Assembly: GCA_022560025.1 (NCBI GenBank) | Contig: JAFISE010000002.1 | Coordinates: forward strand, 372,001-436,000 | Reading direction: 5' to 3' | Source of the DNA: Stagonosporopsis chrysanthemi | Lineage: Eukaryota; Ascomycota; Dothideomycetes; Pleosporales; Didymellaceae | DNA length: 64,000 nt | Part shown: positions 33,159 to 46,243 of the stretch, piece by piece | Position numbering within the stretch: position 1 is the first letter of the stretch | How the letters are laid out: every line of letters begins with the position of its first letter | Program-made: the position numbers and the translations under genes | The notes under the pieces: model-generated | What the model saw: the letters and a program-made list of their open reading frames with translations, nothing else | Database searches by the model: none | What the model was told of the DNA's origin: nothing

Positions 33159-34282
33159 ATGTCTTTACGCCAAATACCACGAAACATACCACATAATAAT
33201 CGCGTAGCGACTGGCAGTTGCACGGCCACTGCGATGGGAGAGTGGCCTCCACGTGCGCTGTCCTTTACGAGACCCTGTAGGATTTACGTCTACGACTGTT
33301 TGGGAGCGAGGCTCGGTTTCTTGTCTTTCTTTGCATCTGAACGACCGGCATAGAATGCGGTCCTGCATTACAGTGCTTGGGACTGCTCTCTTATGATATG
33401 ATACCTTGAGAGCTGTTCTGGGCATAGCCGAGAGTTTCTCACAATGGAGTTCGAATGCTTTACACTCGTCTTCTTGTCCATAGCCAATTGCATGATATTC
33501 TTCTAGGTCTCGAGATATCTAAAGTATATGCCGCAGGATATGTCGAGTTTTGAGCAGCACAGATCGTTCGTCTCGAAGTTTTTGTCCACGATTGGCGCCC
33601 CCCACACGTGGCCCAGTCAGTCAATGCCAGGCACCGGTCAATCGTGATTCTGAATGACGTCTCACAAGATTCGTGGTGGGTACAGCCTCCAACGAAGATC
33701 CACAGCACATGGACCTAGAGAAGTTCAGGCATAGCACAGGCGACGGCCAGCTGCGGTCTTTGCAAACGCCCTGATAAGCTGTCAGAGGTATTTTCAATAT
33801 GTCGCTCACACGTGTCTGCCCTCAGTGACATGTCGTGGCAGCTGAGAATTATGCATGCCTCGGACGCAAACAGCTTGATGCAGCAGGTCTGCGGCATTTG
33901 CGGTAAGGCTTTTCGACGTCCAAGGCAGGGCAATTTTTATCAGATGAAGGATCTGATTAGCAGAGCTCCACCAGACACGGGCGATGCCCTTCTCGCTCAC
34001 GGCTTGCTGCCGAAGAGGGAAATTTCGCTCGAGAGACTTCGGCTGCGGCCAATAGCCGGCGGTTCCCCAGACGCAAGCCCAGGTTTATCGCGCCACTTTG
34101 CGGGTTAGATGCTCGTTACTGCGTGCGTTATCGGAAGCGAATTTTGTAGTAGCTCAAAGCTTCAAGTGTCATTCCTGCTATCGGTCTGACTCTTCTTTCC
34201 CCATACACACGCCAATTCGTCCTCCCGCCGCCTCCCATCCCTCGAGCAACTCCCTTCGAGCCCCGCGAGCGAGACGGTCACC
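33159..34282. other. Intergenic, no gene seen
   Basis: 1.1 kb between the SNARE 3' end and ARG5,6. Its right end has a pyrimidine-rich leader. No frame has support. Confidence 0.5.
34187..34193 (+). promoter_or_regulatory. Possible CPC1/Gcn4-type element TGACTCT
   Basis: One mismatch from TGACTCA, 90 bp upstream of the ARG5,6 ATG. Amino-acid genes of ascomycetes are commonly under cross-pathway control; one imperfect site is weak evidence. Confidence 0.25.
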
Positions 34283-37018
34283 ATGCAGGGCGTCGTTCGA
34301 GCCGGTGCGCGCGCAGCAGCACGCTCGTCTCGCCAGATAGTCGCGGCTTCTAGCCGGAGGCATCTTCCTCGTGCCCTCGTCGCAAGCACCACCCCGAGCC
34401 GTCTGTACACCACGGGAGATGGCCAGAAGTCATCCGTATACGCTGCCTTCCTCAACCTGCTTGCCAGCGCCAGCTCGCGCAGGGAGGTCGACCAGTACCT
34501 CGGCCAATTCCGCTCCGTCAAGCCGCACCAGTTTGCCGTCGTCAAGGTCGGCGGCGCCATTCTCACAGATCACCTCGACGAGCTATGCTTTGCTCTGCAG
34601 CAATTGCACGCCATTGGCCTGTACCCCATTATTGTCCACGGAGCTGGTCCCCAGATGAACCAGACTCTCTTGGATTCTGGTGTTGAACCTGACTTCATTG
34701 ATGGGATACGAGTCACAGACAAGAAGACGCTAGGCATTGCGCGTAAGCTCTTCTTGGAGGCCAACATGGACCTTGTCATGACCCTCAAGAGGAACTGGGG
34801 CGTTCCTGCACGTCCTATCACCGCCGGTGCTCTGCAAGCAGACTACCTCGACAAGGAGAAGTGGAAGTACGTGGGCAACATCACCAAGATCAACCCTCGC
34901 GCGATCATGGACGCCATTGAGAACAAGGAGCTGCCCATTTTGTGCTCTATGGCTGAGACAGAGGATGGTCAGATCCTGAACGTAAACGCCGATGTCGTCG
35001 CTGCCGCTCTTGCGCGCCAATTCGAGCCCATGAAGGTCATTTACCTGTCCGAGAAGGGCGGTCTCTTCAATGCCGAGACCGGCAAGTTGATTTCTCACAT
35101 AAACTTGGAGGGCGAGTACGACAGCTACCTGAAGCAGCCCTGGGTTAGGTATGGCACCAAGCTCAAGATCGTGGAGGCCAAGAAGCTTCTAGACGGCCTT
35201 CCTCGTACATCCAGTGTTGCCATCACCCACCCCCAGAACCTTGGAAAGGAGCTGTTCACACACACTGGAGGCGGTACCCTGATCCGCAACGGCGGCAGCG
35301 TCAAGGAAGTCAGTAGCTTTGACCAACTGGACGTCGATGCGCTCTCGCAGGCATTGGCCAGGGAACACGGAGGTGCTGAGGCCACTAATGCTGTCAAGCA
35401 GTACATTGAAATCCTCAAGACCCGGCCATTTGAGGCATTCTTCGATGACGCTATGGGTGTTGTAGCTATTGTCTACCCTCCTGGCAAGGACGGCGAATTC
35501 GCACAGCTTTCTACTTTCACCACCACCAAGGACGCTTTCCTTACGAACGTCTCCGACCTCGTCTTCGAGCGCATGAAGCAGAAATACCCTAAGATGTACT
35601 GGGTCGTTGAGAGCCAGGAGCAGAACTTGGTCAAATGGAACCTGGAGAAGACAGATGGTTTCCTTCGCCGCGAGAAGGAGATCTTCTGCTGGTGGGGCTC
35701 AGCTGAGTCTTCTGAGATCTTCGGTCTCCTCGAGAACTATTCAAAGCAAGGCCGTTCCATCCTCAAGGACAGCCTCGAGTCGCAGTTCAGGAGGGCTGCG
35801 GACTTCGTTGCAGGCCTGAAGCAAGGCCAACAGGTGCGCAGTTATTCGACTATTGCTGGCTCACGAACAATGGGTCCTTCTGCTAGGCCGTCGTTGAGGC
35901 AGAGCAAGATCGCACCAGCTGCATCGCGAGGCTTCGCGACCTCTGCTTCGCGCTCTGAGGAATCAACCAACCCCAACCCGCCATACGGCAACAAGTTTGC
36001 AAGCAAGGACTTCCCTTCAAAGGTCGCTCTTATTGGTGCTCGCGGCTACACAGGCCAGGCACTCATCGATCTTCTTAACAAGCACCCCAACATGGATCTG
36101 CGCCACGTTTCGTCCCGCGAACTCAAAGGCCAGAAGCTGGAGGGCTACACCAAGCGCCAAATCACATACGAGAACCTGTCTCCTGACGACGTCGAGGCGC
36201 TCGCAAAGAAGGGCGAGGTCGACTGCTGGGTCATGGCTCTGCCAAACGGCGTCTGCAAGCCTTTCGTAGAGGCCATTGAGAGATCTGGCAACCAGCAGTC
36301 CGTCATTGTTGATCTCAGTGCAGACTACCGATTCGATGACAAGTGGACATATGGTCTCCCTGAGCTGGTTCCTCGCCGCAAGCTCGACGGTGCTACACGG
36401 ATAGCCAACCCTGGCTGCTACGCAACCGCAGCTCAGCTCGGTATCGCGCCTCTCCTTGACTTCATTGGTGGACAGCCTACTGTTTTCGGTGTCTCTGGGT
36501 ACTCTGGAGCAGGAACCAAGCCTAGCCCCAAGAACGACGTCAACAACCTTACCAATAACCTGATCCCGTACAGTTTGGTCGACCACATCCATGAGAAGGA
36601 AATTTCCAGGCAATTGGGTACTGATGTAGCATTCATCCCTCACGTCGCCGTGTGGTTCCAGGGTATCCACGTAAGTTGCCCTTGCCTCTCTTCACGTTGA
36701 TTGAAGTTTTCTGACATTTTCTAGCACACGATCTCCATTCCTCTCAACCGCACCATGACCTCGCGCGATATCCGCAACCTGTACCAGGACCGCTACGCCG
36801 GTGAGAAGCTTGTCAAGATCGTCGGCGAGTCGCCACTTGTCAAGAACATCTCGGGTAAGCATGGTGTTGAGATCGGTGGTTTCGCTGTCCACAGCTCGGG
36901 CAAGCGTGTCGTCATCAATGCTACCATCGACAACCTGCTCAAGGGCGCAGCAACACAGTGTTTGCAAAACATGAACTTGGCTCTTGGCTACGCCGAGTTC
37001 GAGGGCATCCCGTACTAG
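34283..37018 (+). CDS. ARG5,6: Bifunctional acetylglutamate kinase / N-acetyl-gamma-glutamyl-phosphate reductase precursor
   Basis: Two exons, 34283-36670 and 36725-37018, give 893 aa. The Arg/Ala-rich N-terminus (GVVRAGARAAARSSRQ) is a mitochondrial presequence. The kinase domain starts near residue 85 (FAVVKVGGAILTDH), with IVHGAGPQMNQTL and the arginine-sensing end. A GNAT-like segment (about 370-510) follows. A linker rich in Arg/Ser/Ala (MGPSARPSLRQSKIAPAA) fits the known site where the precursor is cut in two. The reductase begins near residue 580 (ALIGARGYTGQALIDLL), with active Cys in IANPGCYATAAQL near 711. Together the two halves perform the second and third steps of arginine synthesis in mitochondria. 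The intron lies in the reductase after GIH. Confidence 0.97.
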
Positions 37019-38414
37019 ATAAACGATCTCCGGTAGACCTCATTGGTACTGCAAACTTTTATCGGAATGTGCATATCTCAGCTTTTGGCTGGGTTGCACG
37101 TTTGGGTTTGGTCGAGAAGGCAAACAGAAGAAGTCAAGGTTGAGTCACGCAAGAAGTTAACGCATCGACAGTAGGCGCGCATTGGCTGGCGGCGCAAAAC
37201 ACCATTAGACATGGCTTCTTCCTTGTACATACCCCATTGTACTGCGTGTACGGTATAGAGCGTAAGAGCGTTAGGTCTGTTCAATCATCTCATATTCAAT
37301 ATGTGCCACATTTTCACAACGTGACTCCATTTGAATGCCTATTTTGAGACGTTCATTAACGACAGTTCGTAAGCATTAGCACGATCGTTCCAACACGTCG
37401 GGTGCAGGATGATGCATCGAATGCGCATGAAGGATTTGGGACTGCAGGTTTGGGTGCGGTGCGGGCTCGCAATGTGGCCTGTCAACCTTATCGCTTTCCG
37501 AAAATGGTCTGAAGGATGCCGTGCTGGCTTGCTCAGCGGCTAACAAATATAGAGCAGATACTCGATCGGGATGTTTAGAGCATAAACCCTACACATGTAC
37601 TTGCACAAAGATCAAAAAGCAGGTTTTCAAGTGACAGAAGAGGCATGCTATACGAGGTTTACGATGACACCTCGTTACTATGGTAGGACAAAGTATGCGG
37701 AGTTCGAGGACTGCAAGGACTACAAGGACAACAGGTCGCGCCCGGAGGCATACAGGCCCTCGCGAGTCCTCCGTCGCATCACTAATGTGCTACCAACAGC
37801 CTCACAGCCTACATTGCTCGTGTAAGCTCGAGCGGACGTGAGATCGAGCACCAAGTTTCGTTCAAAGACATCGAGCAACCGATCAAGAGTCCGTAGATAC
37901 AGTTCAAACACCAGCAACGTTTGAGGTCAGTATCTCCGAGCGCTGGTCAGGAACAGTGCAAGGAGGTTGGGGAGTGGGAACAGCCACATGCAATGTGCTG
38001 ACCGCCCGCGGCTGAGCTGATTCTAATTTGGGGCGCCCCGCCGATCGCTCCTCCCAGTCTCACGGAATCCGAAGGTTCGCATGCAGACCCCTCACGAACA
38101 CCTGCCATGCACTGCGCCTCAAGCATAGCAGGTTCGATGCAGCATGCACGGCTTGAAATGAACAGCCCTGCCCTGAACAAAACCAAGGTAGATCTTTTGT
38201 GTAGGCATTGCTATCGTTCGTCACTGTCATCGTCTTTGCGTGAGAACACTACAAGTAAGGCCTCAAAGTTTCGTCTGACGCCGACACTGCGAGCTGCACT
38301 CCCGGACGCCACAGTCCTGCATGCCCTTGACATCCGCAGCTGCGGGCGGGCTTTAGTCGGGTTGGCTATTTTCGATCCCGGACTGCGTACATCGTTGCCC
38401 GGCTGCTGGTAGTG
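37019..38414. other. Intergenic, no supported gene
   Basis: 1.4 kb after ARG5,6. A frame at 37595-37825 (76 codons) has odd, charged composition but no recognisable family or clean start context. The leader of the UBA-domain gene is expected on the right. Confidence 0.45.
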
Positions 38415-41400
38415 ATGTCCACCCAGGCTGCGCTCCCTTCGGAGCCCTTGTTCACGAACATCATTTCCCTCGACTGCATTCTACAACTGCGGTCCACTGA
38501 TGACTGCAGGAACTCGACTCGACTACAGGATCAAGAGGGACACCGTACCCACCCTTGGATCGACAATTCGCTGCAGAGCCCTGCTTCGAAGGAGCGCACT
38601 AAAAAGAGGATGTCGTTCCAAAGGTTGAGAAGTTCGAAGAAATCTGGCACTGTGCTGCGTGCAGTGCCAGAAACGACAGCATGCGGCTCGGCTCTCCTCG
38701 CTGACGAGCGAAACATGCCTACGTCAACTTACCAGGCTAAGACATGCAGGTCAGCTTCCAGCAGTCCAGCGCTATCGTCAATATCAGAGAATGAGAGCCC
38801 TCAGGGATGGCCCAAGAACTCCACCACCACCTCACAGCACGACAACACTCTTAAAACTACTTCGAGTGTCGCTTCGCTCAGGGGAGCTATTGGTACATAC
38901 AAGCACGGCAGAATTCAGTGGCGCCTCAAAGACAAACACGGCCTTAGCGCAGTCAAGAGCTTGAAACCCAAGATATATGTGGTAATCCCTGGCGGAGCAC
39001 AAGATCGAGCTCAACCAACAGTTCCAGGCTCTGGACACCCTAGTAACGCGCAAGTCCGGTCCGCTTCCGCTGAGCTTGAGCTTGCGTATGACATATCTCC
39101 ACCAACAGGAACCAGTAAAGTCATGGTCCTCGACTCCACTGTCTCTCCATTCAACCACGCACCTGCGGTGCCCCTTGGACAGCTTCAACTGTCCACTCCC
39201 ATCACAACTACGAAGCACAAGGTATCGCGGCATCGCAAGAACGATTCGACTTCGACTACGTCATCAGCCAGCTCTCAAGAAAGTGATGCTTTCTCTCTAC
39301 GCAGCACTCATTCTTCGGCAACTAGTGTCGAGGAAGACAATCTGCGCATGGTGCCCAAAACTATGGATGTAGGTCTAACAATTGGCGGTGATTACGGTCC
39401 TCCCCCAGCGATACCGCCTCGTCGCTACGCACCGTGTTCAGCCAAACCACACTCTACATTCAAGCCTACCTGCATGAAAAGACCTGTACGGGATGTCACG
39501 ACTGGTATCGTCCGTCGTCCCACCATTCATCGCAAGACCTCGAGCTCGAGCAGTCATCGTAGAAGCCTCGACTCAAATCCAAGCATCGGCGCCGTCAACC
39601 AGGCGATCAGTCGATCCGAGTCGAAGAAATCGAAGACCGAACGGAGTACAAGCCCGACCTTGAGTGAGGCAGAGACTGAACTCCAGAGGTCATTGACTAT
39701 TCTCTCGGAAGACACCTTCCTAGGTCGTCTCGCGGACAATGACAAGCGGCCCTTGACGCCCCGGCCGGAGAAGGAGCGTAATCAGCATCCCTGGCGAAAG
39801 CATATGACGAGACCGTCTGCAGAACCTGCTCCCTTACTACCACGAAAGTCTAGCAAGCGACATTCAATCATCAATGCTGAGCTGTTTAGGCTGTCTCGAG
39901 TACCTAACGACCACATTGCATCTCAAATCACCAGAGGACGATCACTGAGAAGAGAGCAGCGACTGTCGGTGCAAACTCCCTCCCTGGATCTGACATCGGT
40001 CGAGGAGGTAGAATCTTTGGCAGTCCAAAGGCCCGCACCGGCGCCGCGCGTTATCTCACCCACGGATGCCGAACACGTGCTTCACAGGGTCTTGCAAAGC
40101 GTGGATCACCTTGATGACCTGTTTGCCTTGGCATATGTCAGCAGCGGGTTCTACAAAACCTTCAAGCGCAATGAGTTGGACCTGATCCAGTCTACCCTGC
40201 TAAAGATGTCTCCGGCTGCATGGGAATTCAGAGAGTATGCCTACCCGGGACACGATTTGCTGCACGATGAGGACCTGGAAATGGCACGACCTTTCGAGGA
40301 GTACACACCTACAAGCTATCTCCATTTACATAAGCAGGATGTGCATGTTCTGCGGGAGATCAAGCTGCTGATCCATGAGAAGTGCCAGTCATTTGTGCGG
40401 GCTGATATCTCTGCTGCGCTTATCAACGATAAGTTGCCTAGCGCTGCAAGAGTTGACGATGCACTGTGGCGCATTTGGACGTTTTGCAAGATCTTTGGGT
40501 CTGGTAAGGGGCGGGACGACGATGTGGTCGCTCAGCAAGACTGGCTCCGGGGCGGCGTGCAAGCACACCAGCCCGCATGCACGTTCAGTGTTATGAGCAC
40601 AGACTTCATGAACGACACTCTGATCGGCGCGCCGGACTGTTTTGCGCAAGGGAACGAAGGCGGCTTATCTGCAGAGCAGCTGTTTGACATGCTGGAGTTG
40701 TGGAACTGCCTAGGCGTCCTGCTGCAAGGCTTCCAGACTCGCACTGCTGAGGCGCGCAAATATGGCATCTACGATGACACTGAGGTCCGTGGAGGGGACA
40801 TTGACGGAGAAGAGATGATGCTAGGTATATCATCCCTTGATCAGATCGTGACCCATACTAACGCTCATAGACGAATGGTGTCACCACCTCCTCAGCTTCG
40901 GTCTCGCTACTGTGCTCACACTCGCCCGCCCATGCTACGAGAATAACGGGTCTGCTTTCACGCTGGCTGAAGCCAGTGGCTTCACCAAGTGGAAACCTCC
41001 AGTTCACGGTAGTAGTAAGAGGAGCTTTCTGAAAGAGGCAACATCGCGCGTCTACGAGGACAAGCTTGCGCACATCTACGCAGAGAGCTCTACGCGCGAG
41101 CTTCAGCGTCAGGTGTCAAAGCAGCGCATACAAAAACACATTCAAGATCTCAAACTGTGCAGGACCAATGGTCAGCAATTACGCATCATTCGCCAGAGTC
41201 AGGACCGACCGATGAGTGAGTGGGAGAACGTAATGAGCAGTCTCACACGAGTGCACCCCCCACTACCGGAGAACAACCTAACCTCCCACATTCCTTCGTT
41301 TAGACCTACCTCTGCGATTGCGCAGGAGATCTCGGCACATATTTCTGAGCTTCCTGCAACAGAGATTAGAGCACGAGCATTCCTTCCTCCGCTAGTCACT

Positions 41401-41967
41401 CGCTCTTCATCACAGCGGATCGTTGCGCAACCACTCCTTCCCACACCCTCTTCATCAACAGTATCCGGATCGCGTTCTTCGCCACGACGCACCGTAGCTC
41501 AACCGCTCCTCCCCACTCCTTCTGCATCCATCGCGTCCGCATCCCGGGACCGTACCAGCATAGCAACAAGCGCAATGCCTCTAATTGTCGAGCACCCTAT
41601 CTACCTTACCCAATCTCCCCACCAGATACCCTTCCCATGTCAACCATCTATCCAAGCCCAGCATACACAACCTGCCCGAAAGGAAATAGGCGTCGGTCTC
41701 AGCTCGCGTGGCTCGCGCAGCTCAAGCGACAGCGTGCGTTTCGCAACAGCTCCAGTTCCTCTTCATCCGGTTTACCAGCAGCATCCGGCGCAGGTCGATA
41801 TCTTCGATAGCCCCGCATATGAGAACACGGCCGAGAAAGCAATCTATCGCATCGTTGAGATGGGATTTACGGCCGAGCAGGCGAGAGACGCTTTGAGGGT
41901 CACGGATGCCGGAGATGGGCTGAGGGTCGATCGTGCGGTCGAGTTGCTGCTTGGTCGGCAGATGTGA
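38415..41967 (+). CDS. Large UBA-domain protein with F-box-like segment, function unknown
   Basis: Two exons, 38415-40824 and 40871-41967, join across a 46-nt intron (GTATAT...CATAG) to give 1168 aa. The first about 530 residues are Ser/Thr/Arg/Pro-rich and disordered. A folded middle part follows (ISPTDAEHVLHRVLQSVDHL, LDDLFALAYVSSGFYKTF), which has the feel of an F-box-like start. It then reads LHKQDVHVLREIKLLIHEKC and LFDMLELWNCLGVLLQGF. After the splice it continues DEWCHHLLSFGLATVLTLAR. The last 50 residues form a UBA domain (AIYRIVEMGFTAEQARDALR, VDRAVELLLGRQ) that probably binds ubiquitin. Similar uncharacterised proteins occur in filamentous fungi. No enzyme motif is seen; a ubiquitin-related scaffold role is inference. 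Confidence 0.82.
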
Positions 41968-42399
41968 GAATTTCCGCGGCGTTGGACTGTAGTCTTTTGT
42001 CTTCTCTTTTTCTTTGTTTCTTCCTGCATGGCGGTGTTCTGTGACACAAATTTCTTTTCGTTTGGGATCGCTCGTTCTCAAGGCCTGTTTTTATGAACTG
42101 TATACTATAGCAAGATACCCATCTGTCGCTAAGACAAATTGCACGATACCACAAGCAGAAGTAAATAATCACGGATCATGATAAAGTTGCCTCAGCCGAG
42201 AAACGATGTTGTCACACTTATCTCTTGAATGTTGAAACCTCTCGGTGAGCATGGCTAGCAGCGAATTGTAATTCTAAATCTCACACGATCTACAGACGCT
42301 ATCAGTCTCTGTCTTAGTGACTCCCCTGACTTTTCGTAGATATCGCTTTGGAGCCATTACTTGTGTGTTTTGAGTTATCAGGGGGCATATTGTTCTATG

Positions 42400-42416
42400 T
42401 TAGGGTTAGGGTTGGG
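42400..42416 (+). repeat. Short interstitial TTAGGG repeat
   Basis: Two exact TTAGGG units and a third imperfect one (TTGGG). Fungal telomeres use TTAGGG, but this is short enough to be chance. Confidence 0.6.
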
Positions 42417-43815
42417 ATTCGCGAAGAACGCCGTACCACATAATTTCTGGAGGCGTAATATTACAACTGACTAAGCTTATTCAGAAGGCACGAGTCAGCG
42501 TGGGGGAGATCGCCAGACCTGCCATGCCCCAGACACAACTGCCAGCAAGGAAACCACATCGAGCGAAATTGCGGCAATCTGCTGATCTTGGGCCCATCCC
42601 ATCGTTGGGGGTCCCAACGCTGCGCTCTTGCATCATGGAAGCCCATATCTGAAATTCTCGCGTTTTCTCGCTGCTCCTGTCACACTCGATCCGCTTCGTA
42701 TCGAAGCCTTGAGAAGTCTTAGGCGTCCAGACGGCTTAGGACAGCTGGCCGGACCGCAGAGCCTCATGGGTCTCCACAATGGAGATGACTATTACACGAT
42801 AGCGAAGTACTGGCTGGGGCCGTGAGGCGGTCTGAATGCGCAGATCGCATGATTATTTCGAGTCTCCTCGGACCCGGGAGCCAGGAAGTAGCCGGTCACG
42901 AAATTCTGTCTACGCTCGCCCGATGTGCCAAAACTCACACGAGCTTCTGATCCAATCAGGCAGCTTTCGTCGTGGGGAAGTTGTTGGGTGCCGCCGTCTT
43001 CCGGGTTCGAGGCAGACCCAACAGGATAAATCCCGTGTTGTGGTCGTGGGTTTGCGGCACAGTCTCGTCTGGGGCTACTACACGAGATGTCTTCGGATAC
43101 AGGAAAGCGGATAGCCTACTTCGCTAAGGTTATTCCTGAGTACAGCTTCCCCAAAACAGTATGTGGTCCGAATGTCCGATTCTACCCTTGACAGCTGTCT
43201 CCAATGTTGCAAGGATTTTTCAGCAAACGGCATCAATTTGTGCCGGCCTTTGAACCACAAGCCGCACTCCTTGTCATAGCGTTACGCCTAGCCATGCCAA
43301 TCGGAAAGTCATCGGCAGCTAAAAAGCTTTTGCAGAGCCTCAAGTCTGGGCTCGAGCTACGAGCTACCGTGTGCGTACGCCACAGCCGTCTGTAGACAGG
43401 ACACCTTTCGCGACTTCGAGTGCAGCTGCAGAATCTTCGTGAGCCCCGGATATCAAATCTTACCCACAATTTTGGGGACGCAGGCTCTCCACACTGTTCT
43501 CCAGCATTCAGTCGGTGGGAATCTCGGAATGAGAAACCAGATCAGCGCAGAGCCTCAAGTGGGCCCACTGAAAAGCCTTTGGAAATCAAGCTGCACTCAA
43601 GCTCCACCAAGAAACCGGACCAGTGCTTATGTTCTCCACCGCGCTATGCTATCTTTGTGGATTTCTTGCTGAATCCTTGACATCCGGTCGTGCACCATCA
43701 CCAGGTTGCTGAGCCGGGGTGGCAGACTTTTGCTGCATGTGCCATGGAGACTCCACGCGTACGTCACGCGAGATTGGAGATGGTACCATGGGGATATTCT
43801 CCATGGGCCGGTCGT

Positions 43816-43841
43816 CTCCACCGGGGATTTAAAAGGCGGAG
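43816..43841 (+). promoter_or_regulatory. Cluster of CreA-type sites beside a TATA-like element
   Basis: Three matches to SYGGRG fall within 26 bp: GTGGAG on the minus strand (43816-43821), CCGGGG (43821-43826) and GCGGAG (43836-43841). They flank ATTTAAAA, about 90-115 bp upstream of the sugar-transporter ATG. Paired CreA sites mediate carbon catabolite repression; the function here is inferred. Confidence 0.35.
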
Positions 43842-43930
43842 ACACGCCTCAGAGCAAACCGAAGTGTAGCTCTTTCCTCTTCCTTCGCTCTCTTCTCCAT
43901 CCTGCTGGTCTTCGCTGATCACTGCCCACC

Positions 43931-45694
43931 ATGTCTATGGACGAGAAAGACCCCAAGATGTACGAGGAGGTGGCAGCAGCTCCTGGCAAGGCCGGGGAGA
44001 TTGCTGTCGCTCCTAACGCAGACTATAGCGCCCCCAAGGCCAAGACTGAGCAGCTCGAGAACGCTCGTGGCTGGGAGTCGGACAACCTAATTCACGACCT
44101 GGAGAAAGAACTTGAGCAGTCTGGCTACAAGAAGAGCTTTCTAGAGCTCGAGTTCAAGAATACCAAATACTTCACATGGCTCCTCGTCGCTTTCGCGTCG
44201 ATGGGTGGTCTTCTCTCTGGTCTTGATCAATCTCTTATCTCCGGCGCCAACCTGTTCTTGCCCAAAGATCTTAATCTCACTGATCAACAAAATTCACTCG
44301 TCAATTCCGGCATGCCGCTAGGTGGTAAGTTGCTTCGTACCTGCACACGAGAAACTGGCTAATGCTTCCCAGCCGTCGCTGGAGCCTTCCTCATATCCCC
44401 TTGCAACGAATACTTCGGTCGCCGCTGGGCCATCATCATTTCCTGCATTCTGTACACAATCGGTGGCGCACTGGAGGCCGGTGCCATGAATTATGGCATG
44501 ATTGTCTCTGCTCGTGTCATCCTCGGTGCTGGTGTTGGTCTTGAGGGTGGCACGGTCCCCGTCTATGTTGCTGAGACTGTCGAAAGCCGCCTTCGCGGTA
44601 ATCTGGTCTCTCTTTACCAATTCAACATCGCTCTCGGCGAAGTCCTCGGATACGCTGTCGCTGCCATGTTTGTTAGTGTTCCCGGCAACTGGCGCTACAT
44701 CCTCGGTTCTTCGCTTGTCTTCTCTACCATCATGGGAGTCGGTATCCTCTTCATGCCCGAATCGCCTCGCTTCTTGATGCACAAGGGCAAGACGCTCGAG
44801 GCTTTCAAGGTTTGGAAGCGCATTCGTGGTATTGACACTCTGGAGGCTCGCCAGGAATTCTTCGTTATGAAGGTCAGCACTGAGCAAGAGGAAGCCGAAG
44901 TTGCTGCCGGCCGCACCAACCGCTTCCCATGGATGGACTTCTTCACCAAGCCCCGCGCTCGCCGCGCTATTGTTTACGCCAACATCATGATCTTCTTAGG
45001 CCAATTCACAGGTATCAACGCAATCATGTACTACATGAGTGTGTTAATGGCGCAACTCGGCTTTAACGACTACGATGCCACTTACATGTCGCTCGTTGGT
45101 GGTGGCTCCCTTCTTATCGGTACTATCCCCGCCATCTTCCTCATGGAGACATGCGGACGTCGTTTCTGGGCTATTGCCATGTTGCCCGGCTTCTTCGTTG
45201 GTCTTGTTCTGGTTGGTGCCTCTGACCACCTCGGTGATGGCAACCTGCAGGGCAGACTCGCCATGTACCTCACCGGCCTGATCCTTTATGAGCTCTTCTT
45301 CGGTTCATATGCCGCTCTTACCTGGGTTATTCCCTCCGAGGTCTATCCCACCTACCTCCGCTCTTACGGAATGACCACATCCACTGGGTGGCTGTTCCTG
45401 TCCTCCTTCATCGTCACCTACAACTTCACCGGCATGCAAAAAGCATTCACCAACACCGGTCTGACGCTTGGCTTCTACGGCGGAATTGCTGTGCTCGGAT
45501 GGTTCTACCAGATCTTCTTCATGTACGAGACCAAGAACAAGACCCTTGAGGAGATTGATCAGCTCTTCATGAAGCCTACCAGCCAGCTTGTCAAAGAGAA
45601 CACTAAGAGCGCTATGGGCGTGACAAACGATCTGCTCCACTTCCGGTTCAAGAAGGTGTTCATCGAGAACAACCGTTCGGAGACGGAGTACTAA
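43931..45694 (+). CDS. MFS sugar-porter family transporter
   Basis: Two exons, 43931-44324 and 44373-45694, give 571 aa. The ATG has ideal context (CCACCATGT). The cytosolic N-terminus is longer than usual (about 80 residues, acidic). Twelve membrane segments follow, with sugar-porter signatures: GLLSGLDQSLISGANLFL in helix 1, EYFGRRWAI after helix 2, ARVILGAGVGLEGGTVPVYV, LFMPESPRFLMHKGK before the central loop, FTGINAIMYYMS in helix 7 and the final ETKNKTLEEIDQLF. The transported sugar or polyol cannot be read from sequence. CreA-type motifs just upstream suggest glucose repression. Confidence 0.92.
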
Positions 45695-46243
45695 TGTGCA
45701 ATTAGGGGGTTAGGAAGGGGGTTGATAAAAACCAGTGATGCATAGTTTGATGTCTTAATGAATTACCTTTTGAACAATTAGCGGGTTGGAATGAGTGAAG
45801 CTGAATCAGTCGAGTTGTGTAGTTGTATGATTAGGAGAGGTGCGCACGTGTCAATGCCTAGTTTGATGTCTTGCTGAAATGCCTATTACTCATTTAGCAA
45901 AAGCTGAATTAGTAGAGTCATCAAATGCTTTAAAAAATCAAACATGTCTAGGATGGCTTACTATTTGTAAGGAGCAGACTTCACAGGCAGAAGAAGCGAT
46001 CTGGAAAGCAAAGTAGAATAACGAAGTAGATACAAAATAGCAGACAGAGAGCTCTAAGAGGCTGGAGGCCGGCACCTACTTATAGGTAGGTGGGGCTGCC
46101 AAGGCTGCGCTCAAAGTGAAGGACTATCTACAGCGGCATCAGCAGGTTTTGGCACACATGCCGAGACCTACTAAGGCTGGAGATCCGAAACCTACTAAGG
46201 ACCAACCTACTAAGGACCAAGTCAGGACATACCCCTGACAACA
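45695..46243. repeat. Repeat-bearing, gene-free stretch
   Basis: Two diverged direct copies of a segment of about 90 bp (around 45725-45815 and 45845-45930, both with TAGTTTGATGTCTT) follow the transporter. Next is a perfect 7-bp inverted repeat, CACCTAC/GTAGGTG, at 46073-46092. Then come three copies of ACCTACTAAGG at 46166-46176, 46190-46200 and 46205-46215. This may be the remains of a small transposon; no coding part is seen. Confidence 0.55.

Larger units (their letters stand above)
41968..43930. other. Gene-poor intergenic region upstream of the sugar transporter
   Basis: Almost 2 kb. Only short frames are present. It contains a telomere-like TTAGGG run near 42400 and, at the right end, the transporter promoter with CreA-type motifs. 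No gene can be supported. Confidence 0.45.

Noticed and set aside
42400..42416. Telomere or chromosome end
   Set aside because: Only two exact TTAGGG units, in the middle of normal gene-bearing DNA.
43744..43812. CCATGG palindromes and TGGAGA/TCTCCA inverted repeat upstream of the sugar transporter
   Set aside because: Short and imperfect; no known binding protein can be named from sequence alone.
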